A stretch of DNA of 64,000 nucleotides from Sphingomonas sp. BK345 (GCF_014193845.1 NZ_JACHZX010000002.1:248001-312000); one strand, 5' to 3'; shown: positions 19,011-31,983, numbered from the stretch's first letter. The notes: a model not told the origin generated them from the sequence alone. A program made the numbers and translations.

Positions 19011-21218
19011 ATGACCGAGATCGAGACCAACATCGGCGAGGATGCCGGCAGCACCCGCGAGCCCGTCGCTGCGCCCGAGCCGACGCCGCAGCCGAGCCAT
19101 GCCGACTGGCAGGCCGCCGCCGCCAAGGAGGTGAAGGGCCGGGACCTGACTTGGCACACGCCGGAAGGGATCGACGTCAAGCCGCTCTACACCGCGGATG
19201 ATGTCGCCGGCTGGGAGCCGGGCCTGCCCGGCTTCGCGCCGTTCACGCGGGGCGTGCGCGCGTCGATGTACGCGGGTCGGCCATGGACGATCCGCCAGTA
19301 CGCCGGCTTCTCCACCGCGGAGGAATCGAACGCGTTCTATCGGCGCAACCTCGCCGCGGGGCAGAAGGGTCTCTCGGTCGCCTTCGATCTCGCCACGCAC
19401 CGCGGCTATGACAGCGACCACCCGCGCGTGACGGGCGATGTCGGCAAGGCCGGCGTCGCGATCGACAGCGTCGAGGACATGAAGATCCTGTTCGACGGTA
19501 TTCCGCTCGACCAGATGTCGGTCAGCATGACGATGAACGGCGCGGTGATCCCGATCCTCGCCTTCTTCATCGTCGCAGGCGAGGAGCAGGGCGTCGAGCG
19601 CAAGCTGCTCGACGGGACCATCCAGAACGACATCCTCAAGGAGTTCATGGTCCGCAACACCTATATCTACCCGCCCGAGCCGAGCATGCGGATCATCTCG
19701 GACATCTTCGCCTATACGTCGCGCGAAATGCCCAAGTTCAACAGCATTTCGATCAGCGGCTATCACATGCAGGAGGCGGGGGCCACGCAGCTCCACGAGC
19801 TCGCCTTCACGATCGCCGACGGCATCGACTATGTGAAATACGGCGTCGCGAGCGGGCTCGACATCGACAAGTTCGCGGGGCGGCTGTCGTTCTTCTTCGC
19901 GATTGGCATGAACTTCTTCATGGAGGTGGCCAAGCTGCGCGCCGCGCGGGTGTTGTGGCATCGCGCGATGACGCAACTCGGCGCCAAGGACGAGCGCTCC
20001 AAGATGCTGCGCACCCATTGCCAGACCAGCGGCGTGTCGCTCACCGAGCAGGACCCGTACAACAACGTCATGCGCACGACGATCGAGGCGATGGCGGCGA
20101 TGCTGGGCGGCACCCAGTCGCTCCACACCAACGCGCTCGACGAGGCGATCGCGCTGCCGACCGACTTCTCCGCGCGGATCGCGCGCAACACGCAGATCGT
20201 GCTGCAGGAAGAGACGGGGATGACCAAGGTCGTCGATCCGCTCGGCGGCAGCTATTACGTCGAGAGCCTGACCAAGAGCCTGGTCGACGGCGCCTGGGCG
20301 ATCATCGAGCGGGTCGAGCGCGAGGGCGGCATGGCCAAGGCGGTCGCCGCCGGCTGGCCCAAGGCGATGATCGAGGAGGCCGCCGCTGCGCGCGCGGCGC
20401 GGGTCGACCGCGGCGAGGACGTGATCGTCGGCGTCAACAAATACCGGCTGGCGGGCGAGGCGCCGATCGACATCCTCGACGTCGACAATGTCGCGGTGCG
20501 CGAGGCGCAGGTGCGGCGCATCGCCGCGGTCAAGGCGGTGCGCGACGAGGCGGCGTGCCAGCGCGCGCTCGACGCGCTACGCGAGGGCGCGCGCGGCACC
20601 GAGAACCTCCTCGCCCTCGCGGTCGACGCCGCCCGCGCGCGTGCCACGTTGGGCGAGATCTCCGCCGCGATGGAGGACGTGTTCGGCCGCTTCGGCACCC
20701 ACCCGAAGCCGGTCAAGGGCGTGTACGGCGGCGCCTATACCGATGACGAGCGCTGGGCGCGGCTGGTGCGCGGCGTCGAGGCGACCGAGCGCCGCCTCGG
20801 TCGTCGCCCGCGCATGCTGGTCGCCAAGATGGGGCAGGACGGCCATGATCGCGGCGCCAATCTGGTCAGCAGCATGTTCGGCGATCTCGGCTTCGAGGTC
20901 GTGCCCGGCCCGCTGTTCCAGACACCGAAAGAGGCCAGCGCGCTCGCGCTGGAGCAGGACGTCGACGTCGTCGGCGCCTCCAGCCTCGCCGCCGGGCACA
21001 AGACGCTGATCCCGGAGCTGATCGGCCACCTTCGCGAGGCCGGACGCGCCGACATCAAGGTGATCGCGGGCGGCGTCATCCCCGCGCAGGACTATGACGT
21101 GTTGCGTGAAGCCGGCGTGCAGGCGATCTTCGGTCCCGGCACGAACCTGATCCAGGCGGCGGAGGAGGTGCTACGCCTGCTCGGCCACAATATGCCGCCA
21201 GACGAGGAGGCCGCATGA
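19011..21218 (+). CDS. scpA: Methylmalonyl-CoA mutase
   Basis: A 735-residue adenosylcobalamin enzyme converting (R)-methylmalonyl-CoA to succinyl-CoA. The TIM-barrel substrate domain occupies about residues 35-560 ([33 protein letters not shown]). The C-terminal B12 domain has the base-off signature DGHDRGAN near residue 610, followed by [13 protein letters not shown] single chain carries both domains, as in the homodimeric form. A roughly 30-residue acidic/proline-rich N-terminal tail precedes the conserved [14 protein letters not shown]. It begins 1 bp after the hydratase stop. No meaB-type chaperone gene lies nearby. Confidence 0.96.
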   Translation: MTEIETNIGEDAGSTREPVAAPEPTPQPSHADWQAAAAKEVKGRDLTWHTPEGIDVKPLYTADDVAGWEPGLPGFAPFTRGVRASMYAGRPWTIRQYAGFSTAEESNAFYRRNLAAGQKGLSVAFDLATHRGYDSDHPRVTGDVGKAGVAIDSVEDMKILFDGIPLDQMSVSMTMNGAVIPILAFFIVAGEEQGVERKLLDGTIQNDILKEFMVRNTYIYPPEPSMRIISDIFAYTSREMPKFNSISISGYHMQEAGATQLHELAFTIADGIDYVKYGVASGLDIDKFAGRLSFFFAIGMNFFMEVAKLRAARVLWHRAMTQLGAKDERSKMLRTHCQTSGVSLTEQDPYNNVMRTTIEAMAAMLGGTQSLHTNALDEAIALPTDFSARIARNTQIVLQEETGMTKVVDPLGGSYYVESLTKSLVDGAWAIIERVEREGGMAKAVAAGWPKAMIEEAAAARAARVDRGEDVIVGVNKYRLAGEAPIDILDVDNVAVREAQVRRIAAVKAVRDEAACQRALDALREGARGTENLLALAVDAARARATLGEISAAMEDVFGRFGTHPKPVKGVYGGAYTDDERWARLVRGVEATERRLGRRPRMLVAKMGQDGHDRGANLVSSMFGDLGFEVVPGPLFQTPKEASALALEQDVDVVGASSLAAGHKTLIPELIGHLREAGRADIKVIAGGVIPAQDYDVLREAGVQAIFGPGTNLIQAAEEVLRLLGHNMPPDEEAA

Positions 21219-21266
21219 TGTTCCTCTGCCGGCGTGAAAATGCGCCACGCTGCCTCACTCCCACTC

Positions 21267-21360
21267 GTCATCACCGACGTGTTCCAGAACCCACCGGCCC
21301 GCGCACCCACCGGCCGTCGCGTCGGCGAGACCGTGGAACCCCGGACATGTCCGGGGTGAC
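21267..21360. repeat. Double-hairpin palindromic element, family P2
   Basis: It begins 48 bp after the mutase stop and ends 13 bp before the LprI-like start. The right arm has a perfect stem, ACCCCGGA/TCCGGGGT, in which the outer T-A pair of the family is replaced by a C-G pair on both sides. The left arm is partly decayed. Confidence 0.8.
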
Positions 21361-21373
21361 GGGAAGGGCGGTC

Positions 21374-21736
21374 ATGCTCGCCTTCCTCGCGCTCGTCGCC
21401 ACCCCCGCCGCGGCGCAGACGCAGGCGCAGATGAACCAGCAGGCGGCCGCCGTGTACAAACAGGCCGACGCGCAGATGACGCAGGCGTGGCGCGTGCTCT
21501 ACGCCGACATGAAAAAGCGCGACGCCGCCGATGGCTCGCGCGGCGGTGGCTTCGGCTATGCCGCGGCGGCGCTCGCCAGCCAGCGCGCCTGGCTCCAGTT
21601 TCGCGACAAGCAATGCGTGCTAGAGAGCGGCGAATTCGCCGGCGGCTCGCTCCAGCCGATGGCGCAGGCGCAATGTCTGGCGAAGGTGACCCGCGCGCGG
21701 ACGCAGCAGTTGAAGGGAATACGGTGGACGAAATGA
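21374..21736 (+). CDS. Secreted LprI-like (DUF1311) protein
   Basis: A 120-residue exported protein. ATG at 21374 gives a signal peptide [15 protein letters not shown]; the longer in-frame extension upstream would translate the palindromic element and is rejected. The mature part has the DUF1311/LprI pattern: a helical region with [15 protein letters not shown], then [19 protein letters not shown] and a second cysteine in [15 protein letters not shown]. Members of this family include proteins proposed to inhibit lysozyme; the activity here is unknown. Its stop overlaps the bioB ATG. Confidence 0.8.
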   Translation: MLAFLALVATPAAAQTQAQMNQQAAAVYKQADAQMTQAWRVLYADMKKRDAADGSRGGGFGYAAAALASQRAWLQFRDKQCVLESGEFAGGSLQPMAQAQCLAKVTRARTQQLKGIRWTK

Positions 21737-22731
21737 CGGGCGCGGTACGCAACGACTGGACGCGCGACGAGATCGCGTCGCTGTTCGACCTGCCGTTCGA
21801 CGAGCTGATGTGGCGGGCGCAGACCGTCCACCGTGCGCATCACGCGCCGGGGCAGGTGCAGCTTTCCACGCTGCTGTCGATCAAGACCGGCGGCTGCCCG
21901 GAGGATTGCGGCTATTGCTCGCAGTCGGTCAGCGCGGAGAGCGGCGTGAAGGCGACCAAGCTGATGGACGTGCGCGCGGTGCTGCAGGCGGCGGCGCAGG
22001 CGAAGGACAATGGCTCGACCCGCTTCTGCATGGGCGCGGCGTGGCGCAATCCCAAGGACCGCGACATGGACGCGATCGTCGCGATGGTCGAGGGTGTTCG
22101 CGGCATGGGCATGGAGACGTGCATGACGCTCGGCATGCTTGAGGCGCACCAGGCCGATCGGCTCGCGGCGGCGGGGCTCGACTATTACAACCACAATATC
22201 GACACCTCGCCCGAGCGCTACGGCGAGGTGATCACGACGCGGACCTTCCAGGAGCGGCTCGACACGCTCGACGCGGTGCGCTCGGCGGGGATCAACGTCT
22301 GCTGCGGCGGCATCGTCGGCATGGGCGAGACGCGCGACGATCGCGTCGGCTTCGTTCACGCGCTGGCGACGCTGCCGGAGCATCCCGGCAGCGTGCCGGT
22401 CAACGCGCTGGTGCCGGTGAAGGGCACGGTGCTCGGCGATATGCTGGCGGACACGCCGCTCGCCAGGATCGACGAGATCGAGTTCGTCCGCACCGTCGCG
22501 GTGGCGCGGATCACGATGCCGGCGAGCATGGTGCGCCTGTCGGCCGGACGCGAGAGCATGTCCGACTCGACCCAGGCGCTGTGCTTCATGGCAGGCGCCA
22601 ACTCGATCTTCACCGGCGACAAGCTTCTGACCGCGGGTAACGCGGGCGACGACAAGGACGCCGCCCTGTTCGCCAAGCTCGGCGTGACGCCGATGCCGGC
22701 CGAGTGTCGATTGGCCGAAGCGGCGGAGTGA
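21733..22731 (+). CDS. bioB: Biotin synthase
   Basis: A 332-residue radical-SAM enzyme inserting sulfur into dethiobiotin. The radical-SAM cysteines are Cys55, Cys59 and Cys62 in [24 protein letters not shown] and [12 protein letters not shown] are the usual downstream motifs. Length is normal. The ATG overlaps the previous stop in ATGA, with GAAGGGAA upstream. Its place in the propionyl-CoA carboxylase operon makes sense because PccA needs covalent biotin; other bio genes are not seen here. Confidence 0.96.
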   Translation: MTGAVRNDWTRDEIASLFDLPFDELMWRAQTVHRAHHAPGQVQLSTLLSIKTGGCPEDCGYCSQSVSAESGVKATKLMDVRAVLQAAAQAKDNGSTRFCMGAAWRNPKDRDMDAIVAMVEGVRGMGMETCMTLGMLEAHQADRLAAAGLDYYNHNIDTSPERYGEVITTRTFQERLDTLDAVRSAGINVCCGGIVGMGETRDDRVGFVHALATLPEHPGSVPVNALVPVKGTVLGDMLADTPLARIDEIEFVRTVAVARITMPASMVRLSAGRESMSDSTQALCFMAGANSIFTGDKLLTAGNAGDDKDAALFAKLGVTPMPAECRLAEAAE

Positions 22732-22828
22732 GACACCGGGCGCGCGACGATGGTCGCCGCGCCTGTCATTGTACGCGCCCGCGGCGTCGGTCCTCGGCCA
22801 GCGCCGCGAGAGAAGCGAGGAGAGGTCG

Positions 22829-24979
<2,151 letters not shown>

Positions 24980-25042
24980 GGGGACGCGGGCAGCGGTCAG
25001 CGCGCCACCTTCGCGCAAGGTGCCGCCGCCTCGTCCCACCCC

Positions 25043-25136
25043 GTCATCCTGAACTCGTTTCTGAATTCACGTCGCCGCACAGTAAAGGGTTGCGGCGCTC
25101 GCGGGCCCATGGATCCTGAAACGAGTTCAGGATGGC
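25043..25136. repeat. Double-hairpin palindromic element, family P1
   Basis: It starts 63 bp after the pccA stop. The right arm stem ATCCTGAA/TTCAGGAT is intact; the left arm has point changes (TTCTGAATTC). The rest of the 25.0-25.28 kb gap shows no gene; a promoter for the exporter operon is expected here but none is clear. Confidence 0.8.
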
Positions 25137-25277
25137 GGCCTTTTCGACCGCCGTGCCTCATCACGGCGAGATTGGTCACTGTCACCATGCCGCCTGCCAC
25201 TACGGCTCCCCGCCAACACCGACCCGCCACGACATCTTGCGACATATTAACGCTGGACGCGCCGAGCGGGCGTGTTC

Positions 25278-26807
25278 ATGCATCGCAGCATGAGGCGTGC
25301 GACCCTTGCGACGACCCTGCTCGCGCTGGCGGGCTGCACCGTCGGCCCCGATTATCAGCCGCGGTCGGCGTCCGAGCTCGGCGTGCCGGTCGCCTATTCC
25401 GTTCCTTCGCCGCCGACGCGCGAGGACCTCACGCGCTGGTGGCAGCGGTTCGATGACCCCGTCCTCGGCGAGCTGGTCGACCAGGCCGCGACCGCCAACC
25501 TCGACGTCGCGCAGGCGATCGCGCGGCTGCGTCAGTCGCGCGAGTCGCTGGTGCAGAGCCGCGCCGACCTGCTGCCCTCGCTCAGCGGCAATACCGGCTA
25601 CAGCCGCTCCGAGACGCTGCGCGGCGGCGGCCAGACGATCACACTTCCCGACGGCACCGTGCAGAATGTCGGCGGCGGCGGCGCGGACAATTACTCGGTC
25701 GGGCTGAGCGCCTCCTATCAGCTCGGCCTGTTCGGCGAGGTGCGCCGCACCGTCGAGGCGAGCCGCGCGCAATATCAGGCATCGGGCTTCGACTATGCGA
25801 CCACCCTGCTGTCGGTGCAGCAGGAAGTCGCACGCAATTACGTGCTCGCGCGGCTTTATCAGGCGCAGCTCGCCAACGCCCGCGCCAGCCTCGCGCTGCA
25901 GGACGACAATCTCGAGATCGCGGGCTTCCGCGTTCAGGCCGGCCTCGTCTCGTCGCTTGACCAGGAGCAGGCGCGCCAGCAGCGCGCGCAGACCGCGGCG
26001 ACGATCCCGTCGCTTGAGCAGCAGTACAACGCCGCGGTGTCGCGCATCGGCGTGCTCACCGCACAGGCGCCGGGCGCGCTCAAGCCGCGGCTGGCGGCGG
26101 CGCGGCCGATCCCGGTCGGCGCGGCGCCGTCGGGCATCGGCATCCCCGCCGACGTGCTGCGCCAGCGCCCCGACGTGCGCGCGGCCGAGCGCACGCTCGC
26201 CGCGGCCACCGCGCAGATCGGCGTCGCCAAGGCCGCGCTGTACCCCAATCTTGCGATCACCGGGAACATCAACACCCGCGCGGCGGGCGTCGGCAGCCTG
26301 CTCGACACCGTCACCGGGGGGCTGTTCGCGGGCATCACCCAGGCGATCTTCAACGGCGGTCGCCTCAACAGCCAGGTGCGCGGGCAGGAGGCCGCGGCCG
26401 ATGCCGCGCTCGCGGCCTATAAGTCGACCGTTCTGACCGCGCTGGAGGACGTCGAGAATGCCGCGGTGGCGCTCGACACCGCGCGGCGGCGCGAGGAGCA
26501 GCTGACCATCGCCTACGAGGCAGCGAACAACGCCGCGATCCTGTCGCGCAGCCAGTATCGCACCGGCCTGACCGACTTTACCACCCTCAGCCAGCAGGAG
26601 GCGACGCTGCTCAGCACGCGCAACAGCGCGGCTCAGGCGCAGGCCGACGCGGCGACCGCGCTGGTGCAGCTGTTCGGCGCGCTCGGCGGCGGGTGGGACT
26701 CGGCCGTGGTGCCCGAGGCGCCGCCGCGCGCCGCCGCGGCGCCGACGCCCGCTCAACCCGCCCCGACGCCCGCCCCCACCACCACGCCCAGCGACGGACA
26801 GCCCTGA
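25278..26807 (+). CDS. Efflux outer-membrane lipoprotein (OprM/NodT, TolC-like)
   Basis: A 509-residue outer-membrane channel of a tripartite exporter. A lipoprotein signal peptide ends at LALAGC, Cys20 being the expected lipidation site. The mature start CTVGPDYQP and two repeated outer-membrane-efflux domains with long helices (SRESLVQSRADLLPSL, VRAAERTLAAATAQIGVAKAA in part) define the family. The C-terminal 45 residues are an Ala/Pro/Thr-rich tail. ATG at 25278 or 25290 are both possible. Its stop overlaps the adaptor gene start. Confidence 0.92.
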   Translation: MHRSMRRATLATTLLALAGCTVGPDYQPRSASELGVPVAYSVPSPPTREDLTRWWQRFDDPVLGELVDQAATANLDVAQAIARLRQSRESLVQSRADLLPSLSGNTGYSRSETLRGGGQTITLPDGTVQNVGGGGADNYSVGLSASYQLGLFGEVRRTVEASRAQYQASGFDYATTLLSVQQEVARNYVLARLYQAQLANARASLALQDDNLEIAGFRVQAGLVSSLDQEQARQQRAQTAATIPSLEQQYNAAVSRIGVLTAQAPGALKPRLAAARPIPVGAAPSGIGIPADVLRQRPDVRAAERTLAAATAQIGVAKAALYPNLAITGNINTRAAGVGSLLDTVTGGLFAGITQAIFNGGRLNSQVRGQEAAADAALAAYKSTVLTALEDVENAAVALDTARRREEQLTIAYEAANNAAILSRSQYRTGLTDFTTLSQQEATLLSTRNSAAQAQADAATALVQLFGALGGGWDSAVVPEAPPRAAAAPTPAQPAPTPAPTTTPSDGQP

Positions 26808-28201
26808 TGCCCGAGACACAGCTCGACGACTTCCTGGGCGTCCAGCCGCAGCCGGCGTGGCGGCGCTGGGCCAAATGGGTGCTGGTGCTCGCGGGCCTGG
26901 TCGTGGTGCTGCTGCTGCTGTCGCGCTGCGTGTTCGGCGGTACCGAGCCGGTGCGCTACGCCACCGCGACCGCCAAGCGGGGTGACCTCACCGTCACCGT
27001 CTCCGCCACGGGCAAGCTCGCGCCGACCAACCAGGTGACGGTCGGCTCGCAGCTCTCCGGCCTGGTCACCAGGGTCGTGGTCGATGTCAACGACCGCGTC
27101 AGCGCGGGCCAGCCGCTCGCGCTGATCGATCCCGAGCAGATCGACGATCAGATCCGCGCCGGCCAAGCGCAGCTCGCCGCCAACGAGGCTCAGGTCGCGC
27201 AGGCGCGCGCCACGGTGGCGGAGTCGCAGGCGCAGCTCGCCCGGCTCAACGAGGTGTTCAAGCTGTCGAAGGGACGCGTGCCCTCGCGCACCGAGTTGCA
27301 GACCGGTCAGGCCGACGCGCAGCGCGCCACCGCGGCGCTGCGCGTCGCCGAGGCCAACGTCGCGGCCGCGCGCGCGACCCTGTCGCAGTCGCAGACGCAG
27401 CGCGCGCGCGCGATCATCCGCTCGCCCGTCAACGGCGTGGTGCTGGCGCGCCAGGTGGATCCCGGCCAGACCGTCGCCGCCTCGTTCAACACGCCGACCT
27501 TATTCGTGATCGCGGAGGACCTCTCCAAGATGAAGCTGGAGGTGGCCATCGACGAGGCCGATGTCGGCGAGGTGCAGGTCGGGCAGAAGGCCAATTTCAC
27601 GGTCGATGCCTTCCCCGGCCGCAGCTTTCCGGCGACGATCACGCGCGTCGACCTCGGCTCGAACCTGACGGTGAGCAGCGCCACCGCGTCGTCCTCCTCG
27701 TCGACCAGCTCGACGTCGAGCACGAGTGGGCAAGTGGTGTCCTATGCCGCGGATCTGACGGTGGCGAACCCGACGCTCCAGCTGCGCCCGGGCATGACCG
27801 CCACCGCCGACATCGTCACCGCGGACAAGCGCAACGTGCTGCTCGTCCCCAACGCCGCCTTCCGCTTCAAGCCCAGCACGCAGGGCGGCGGGCGTGGCGG
27901 CATCACCGGCACGATCCTGATGGGGCCGCCGCGCCGCGCGCGCGGCGAGCGCAGCGCGACCGTGGGCCGCGGCGCGTCGCAGACCGTCTACGTCAAGGGC
28001 GATGACGGCACGCCGCAGCCGATCCAGGTCACCACCGGCGACACCGATGGCACGCAGACTGAGGTGCTGTCAGGTGGTCTGAAGCCGGGCATGGAGGTGA
28101 TCACCGGTCAGCTCGCCGCGGGCACCGACCAGGCCGGCGCCGCCAGCGCGAGCGGGCGCGGGCGCCGCAGCGGGGGAGGGGGCGCGGCGGGTGGCCAGTG
28201 A
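26807..28201 (+). CDS. MacA-like periplasmic adaptor (HlyD family)
   Basis: A 464-residue membrane-fusion protein linking inner-membrane ABC components to the outer-membrane channel. One N-terminal membrane helix (WVLVLAGLVVVLLLLS) is followed by a barrel-sandwich hybrid (GKLAPTNQVTVGSQLSG; SPVNGVVLARQVDPGQTV), a helical hairpin and a beta-barrel. A Ser/Thr-only stretch near residues 290-306 interrupts the beta-barrel region, and the C-terminus is Gly/Arg-rich. Both look like low-complexity insertions. It overlaps its neighbours on both sides, so it is co-translated with the channel and ATPase. Confidence 0.92.
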   Translation: MPETQLDDFLGVQPQPAWRRWAKWVLVLAGLVVVLLLLSRCVFGGTEPVRYATATAKRGDLTVTVSATGKLAPTNQVTVGSQLSGLVTRVVVDVNDRVSAGQPLALIDPEQIDDQIRAGQAQLAANEAQVAQARATVAESQAQLARLNEVFKLSKGRVPSRTELQTGQADAQRATAALRVAEANVAAARATLSQSQTQRARAIIRSPVNGVVLARQVDPGQTVAASFNTPTLFVIAEDLSKMKLEVAIDEADVGEVQVGQKANFTVDAFPGRSFPATITRVDLGSNLTVSSATASSSSSTSSTSSTSGQVVSYAADLTVANPTLQLRPGMTATADIVTADKRNVLLVPNAAFRFKPSTQGGGRGGITGTILMGPPRRARGERSATVGRGASQTVYVKGDDGTPQPIQVTTGDTDGTQTEVLSGGLKPGMEVITGQLAAGTDQAGAASASGRGRRSGGGGAAGGQ

Positions 28202-28925
28202 CTCGCCCCTGATCAGCCTGCGCGGCGTCACCAAGGTCTATGGCGAGGGTGCGACGCAGTTCCAGGCGCTCAAGGGCGTCGACCTCGATATCGCCGCGGG
28301 CGATTTCGTCGCGGTGATGGGCCCGTCGGGCTCGGGCAAGTCGACGACGATGAACATCCTCGGCTGCCTCGACGTGCCGAGCGGGGGCACCTTCCTGTTC
28401 CAAGGGCATCACGTCGAGACGCTCGACCGCGATCAGCGCGCGCTGCTGCGGCGCCGGCATCTCGGCTTCGTGTTCCAGGGCTTCAACCTGCTCAGCCGAA
28501 CGACCGCGCTGGAGAATGTCGAGCTGCCCTTGCTCTACCGCGGCGACGAGAAGCGCGCGCGGCGCCAGGCGGCGATGGCGGCGCTGGAGAAGGTCGGGCT
28601 CGACCCATGGTGGGACCATACCCCGGCCGAGCTCTCCGGCGGCCAGCAGCAGCGGGTGGCGATCGCGCGCGCGATCGTGACCGCGCCCGACGTGCTGCTT
28701 GCCGACGAGCCGACCGGGAACCTCGACTCGGAGCGCTCGATCGAGATCATGGAGCTGCTCACCGGGCTCAACCGCGACAGCAACATCACCGTGCTGATGG
28801 TGACGCACGAGCCCGACATGGCCGCCTTCGCGCGCACCGTAATCCACTTCAAGGACGGCCTGGTTGAGCGGATCGAGGCGCAGCACCGCCCCGGCGAGAT
28901 GCCCGCAGCGATGGAGGCGCGCTGA
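28191..28925 (+). CDS. MacB-type ABC transporter ATP-binding protein
   Basis: A 244-residue nucleotide-binding protein of the LolD/MacB class. Walker A is GPSGSGKST, the Q-loop segment FVFQGFNLL, the signature LSGGQQQR and Walker [13 protein letters not shown], with the switch His in MVTHEPDMA. The GTG at 28191 starts inside the adaptor gene (11-bp overlap) with a GGGGAGGGGG tract upstream. It provides ATP hydrolysis for the permease next door. Confidence 0.95.
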   Translation: MASDSPLISLRGVTKVYGEGATQFQALKGVDLDIAAGDFVAVMGPSGSGKSTTMNILGCLDVPSGGTFLFQGHHVETLDRDQRALLRRRHLGFVFQGFNLLSRTTALENVELPLLYRGDEKRARRQAAMAALEKVGLDPWWDHTPAELSGGQQQRVAIARAIVTAPDVLLADEPTGNLDSERSIEIMELLTGLNRDSNITVLMVTHEPDMAAFARTVIHFKDGLVERIEAQHRPGEMPAAMEAR

Positions 28926-30133
28926 TGCTGGGCACCACCTTCCTGCTCGCGCTGCGCTCGATCCGGCGTCACATCCTGCGCTCGTTCCTGACGATCCTCG
29001 GCATCGTCATCGGCGTCGGCGCGGTCGTCACCATGGTCACGCTCGGCAAGGCGACCACCGCCGCGGTGCAGTCGCAGATCGCGGCGCTCGGCACCAACAT
29101 CCTCCAGATCCGGCCCGGCCAGGGCTTCGGCCGCGGCGGCGGGGGGCCGCGCCCGCCCGACTTCAAGCCCGAGGACGTCACCGCGATCGCGGGGCAGATC
29201 GCGGGCGTCACCGCGGTGGCGCCGCAGGCGCAGGCGAGCGCCACCGCGATCTACGAGGGCGCCAACTGGTCGACCACGATCAACGGCACCACCGCCGCCT
29301 ATTTCCAGGTCCAGCCCTGGCCGCTGGTGAGCGGCCGGCAGTGGACGCCGCAGGAGGAGCAGGCGGGCAAGGCAGTCTGCATCATCGGCAACACCGTGCG
29401 CCAGAACCTCTTCCGCGGCGGCGAGGCGGTGGGCGAGCGCTTTCGGCTCGGCGACGTCAGCTGCGACGTGATCGGCGTGCTGTCGACCAAGGGGCAGGCC
29501 GGGTTCGGCGGCGATCAGGACGACATCGTCATCATGCCGATCAAGACGGTGCAGCGCCGCTTCACCGGCAACCGCGACGTGCGGCTGATGCTGGTCGGGG
29601 TCGACCAGGCCTATGCCACCAGCACCGTCCAGGCCTCGATCACCCAGCTGCTGCGCGAGCGCCGCACCATCACCGACGGGCGCGAGGACGATTTCAACAT
29701 CTTCGACACCAAGCAGATCAGCGACACGCTGACCGGCACCACCACCGCGCTGACCCGGATCGTCGCCGCGGTGGCTGCGATCAGCCTCGTCGTCGGCGGG
29801 ATCGGCATCATGAACATCATGCTCGTGTCGGTGACCGAGCGCACGCGCGAGATCGGCATCCGGCTCGCGATCGGCGCGGTGGCACGCGAGGTGCTGTTGC
29901 AGTTCCTGGTCGAGGCGGTGGCGCTGTCGTGCCTCGGCGGGCTGATCGGGCTGGTGCTGGCGCAGGCGGTGATCGCCGGGCTGACGCCGCTGCTCCAGGT
30001 GCCGTGGACGTTCGATCCGCGGATCAACCTGGTGGCGTTCGCGATCTCGGCGGTGATCGGCGTGGTGTTCGGCTATTTTCCGGCGCGGCGCGCGGCGGCG
30101 CTCAACCCGATCGACGCGCTGCGGCACGAATAG
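28925..30133 (+). CDS. MacB-type ABC transporter permease
   Basis: A 402-residue mechanotransmission-type permease. The N-terminal membrane helix is followed by a large periplasmic domain (about 45-280), then three C-terminal membrane helices beginning at [24 protein letters not shown], read in two segments. The conserved [10 protein letters not shown] motif and the C-terminal [17 protein letters not shown] are typical of the FtsX/MacB family. Its start overlaps the ATPase stop (TGATG). The ATPase and permease are separate here, unlike E. coli MacB, where they are fused. The exported substrate, perhaps a peptide, toxin or macrolide-like compound, is unknown. Confidence 0.94.
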   Translation: MLGTTFLLALRSIRRHILRSFLTILGIVIGVGAVVTMVTLGKATTAAVQSQIAALGTNILQIRPGQGFGRGGGGPRPPDFKPEDVTAIAGQIAGVTAVAPQAQASATAIYEGANWSTTINGTTAAYFQVQPWPLVSGRQWTPQEEQAGKAVCIIGNTVRQNLFRGGEAVGERFRLGDVSCDVIGVLSTKGQAGFGGDQDDIVIMPIKTVQRRFTGNRDVRLMLVGVDQAYATSTVQASITQLLRERRTITDGREDDFNIFDTKQISDTLTGTTTALTRIVAAVAAISLVVGGIGIMNIMLVSVTERTREIGIRLAIGAVAREVLLQFLVEAVALSCLGGLIGLVLAQAVIAGLTPLLQVPWTFDPRINLVAFAISAVIGVVFGYFPARRAAALNPIDALRHE

Positions 30134-30212
30134 GGCGGGCGGCACGAGTAAGGGCGGAGCATCATCTCCCGCGAACCACCTCGTTTTCGCGGGACCTTCG
30201 CAAAACCTTCTC

Positions 30213-30306
30213 GTCATCCCGGACTTGTTCCGGGATCCACCGTCCCGCGAATGCATGGCGTGTAGCTTTTGCGGTGAAGTAAATTCCGCAACAAGTCCGG
30301 GATGAC
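30213..30306. repeat. Double-hairpin palindromic element, family P2
   Basis: Left stem ATCCCGGA/TCCGGGAT, right arm a near copy in inverse orientation. It lies 79 bp after the permease stop, between convergent genes. Confidence 0.85.
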
Positions 30307-30348
30307 GAAGGAGTTTGCAGAGTCTGCCTCAAGGGGAGGGGTAACCCG

Positions 30349-31035
30349 TCACTCCCTTAGTTCCGCCTTCAGCTCGGCGCGCAAGGCCGCCAGCGCTTCC
30401 GCGTCACCGCCGCGCAGAAGGTGCGAGTCCGGCCGCGACAGTGCCTCGGGCGCGTGGACCAGCTCGCGCAGCGCCTCGAGCTCCTCCGGCGTGTCGACGT
30501 CGATCAGCTCGGCACCGTTGGTGACGACATGGCGACCCGACTGGATCAGGTCGCGCGCGCCCTGGTCGCCGCTGATCGCGAGCAGCTCGTCGAAGCGCGC
30601 GCGGCCGAACAGCGCGGGCGGTTTGGGCGAGCGGCCGTCGCTCGACGCGACCACCGCCTGCTCGTCCATCTCGCTGGCGTCGAATAGCCGGTAGATGTGC
30701 GCGGCGGTGACACGCGGCATGTCGGCGAGCGCGATCAGCACGGCCTTGGCGTCATGTGCCCGCGCGCAATCTACCCCGATCCGCACCGAGGACGCCATGT
30801 CGCGCTCCGGATCGTCGTTGTGCGTGACGAAGAAGCCGAACTGCGCGAAGTCGATCTTGCACCCGTCCACCACCGCGACGCGCTGGCGGAACGGCATGTC
30901 CTCCAGCGCCACCGCGACGTGCAGCCCGAGCGGGCGCGCGAGGAACGGCTGGTCGAGCTTGCTGCCGATGTCGCCGAACCGCTCGGAGCGGCCGGCGGCG
31001 AGGAGCACGAGGACGGTATCCTCAACGGCGATCAT
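30349..31035 (-). CDS. mocA: MocA-like nucleotidyltransferase (molybdenum cofactor cytidylyltransferase)
   Basis: A 228-residue NTP-transferase-like protein that probably adds CMP to molybdopterin for the neighbouring molybdo-flavoenzymes. The N-terminal nucleotide-binding motif VLLAAGRSERFG is followed by LIALADMPRVTAAHI and SPKPPALFGRARF, which parallel MocA and MobA. A central FGFFVTHNDDPERDMASSVRIG segment is less typical. ATG at 31035 (MIAVEDTVLVLLAAG) is chosen, overlapping xdhC by 14 bp. The assignment is supported by the xdhC and oxidoreductase neighbours. Confidence 0.82.
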   Translation of the reverse strand: MIAVEDTVLVLLAAGRSERFGDIGSKLDQPFLARPLGLHVAVALEDMPFRQRVAVVDGCKIDFAQFGFFVTHNDDPERDMASSVRIGVDCARAHDAKAVLIALADMPRVTAAHIYRLFDASEMDEQAVVASSDGRSPKPPALFGRARFDELLAISGDQGARDLIQSGRHVVTNGAELIDVDTPEELEALRELVHAPEALSRPDSHLLRGGDAEALAALRAELKAELRE

Positions 31036-31945
31036 TGAAGGCTCCCACCATCGCCGCCGCGATCGACAGCGCGATCTCGGACGGGCCGATCGCGCCAATA
31101 TCGATCCCGACGGGACCGTCGATCCGGTCGAGTTGACCGGTATCAACGCCCGAGGCGCCGAGCCGCTCCCGCCGCGCCGCGTGGCTGCGTCGGCTGCCGA
31201 GCGCGCCGACATAACCGGTCTCGGCGGCAAGCGCGGCGATCAGCGCGGGATCGTCGATCTTGGTGTCGTGGCTGAGCGTCACCACCGCGGTGGACGGGCC
31301 AGGCTTCCACGCTTCCACTGCCTCGTCGGGCCAGCGATCGTCGAGCGTGACGCCGGGGAAGCGCTCCGCGGTGAGGAACCGCCCGCGCGGATCGATCACC
31401 ACCGTCTCGATGCCGAGCGCCTGAGTCAGCGCGGCGAGGCTCTGCGCAATCTGCACCGCGCCGACGATCAGCAGCCGCCGCGGCGGATCGTAGCGGTTGG
31501 CGAAGATCTCGCCCGTCTCTAGCGGGCGCAGGTCGGAGTGGCCGGTGGCGAGATCGGTGGTGACGGTGAGCGAGCGACCGTCGGTGCGCGCCTCCGCGAT
31601 GCGCTCGAACAATTCAGGGTCGAAGCCCTCCGCCGACACCGGCTGCACCATGACGCTGATCTCGCCGCCGCAGGGTAGCCCGACCTCCCAGGCGCTGTCA
31701 TCGGCGACGCCATAGCGCTTGAGCTGGAACGGCGCGCCCGCGATCACCTGCGCCGCGGTGTCGAGGATGTCTCCCTCGACGCAGCCGCCCGAGACCGAAC
31801 CCTCGAACCGCCCGTCGGCGTGGACCAGCATGTGGCTGCCGCGCGGCCGCGGCGCCGAGCCCCAGGTCGATACCACCGTGGCGAGTGCCAGGGGTGAACC
31901 CTTCCAGTTCTGCGCGGCGGCGAGGACGGTGTCGTTGTCGGCCAT
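31022..31945 (-). CDS. xdhC: XdhC/CoxI family molybdoenzyme maturation factor
   Basis: A 307-residue accessory protein that binds molybdenum cofactor and helps its sulfuration and insertion into xanthine-dehydrogenase-family enzymes. The N-terminal XdhC motif region (LATVVSTWGSAPRPRGSHML, GSVSGGCVEGDI) is followed by a C-terminal Rossmann domain (RLLIVGAVQIAQSLAALT; DPRGRF; YVGALGSRRSHAARRERL). The glycines of the usual GAGH dinucleotide motif are altered to GAVQ, so NAD binding is uncertain. It is transcribed with mocA downstream of the oxidoreductase genes. Confidence 0.93.
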   Translation of the reverse strand: MADNDTVLAAAQNWKGSPLALATVVSTWGSAPRPRGSHMLVHADGRFEGSVSGGCVEGDILDTAAQVIAGAPFQLKRYGVADDSAWEVGLPCGGEISVMVQPVSAEGFDPELFERIAEARTDGRSLTVTTDLATGHSDLRPLETGEIFANRYDPPRRLLIVGAVQIAQSLAALTQALGIETVVIDPRGRFLTAERFPGVTLDDRWPDEAVEAWKPGPSTAVVTLSHDTKIDDPALIAALAAETGYVGALGSRRSHAARRERLGASGVDTGQLDRIDGPVGIDIGAIGPSEIALSIAAAMVGAFNDRR

Positions 31946-31983
31946 GGGTGATCATTCCTGTTGTTCAGCAGCCGTGGAGCCAT

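Noticed and set aside
21215..21373. N-terminal extension of the LprI-like protein
   Set aside because: It would translate the P2 palindromic element; the signal peptide begins at 21374.
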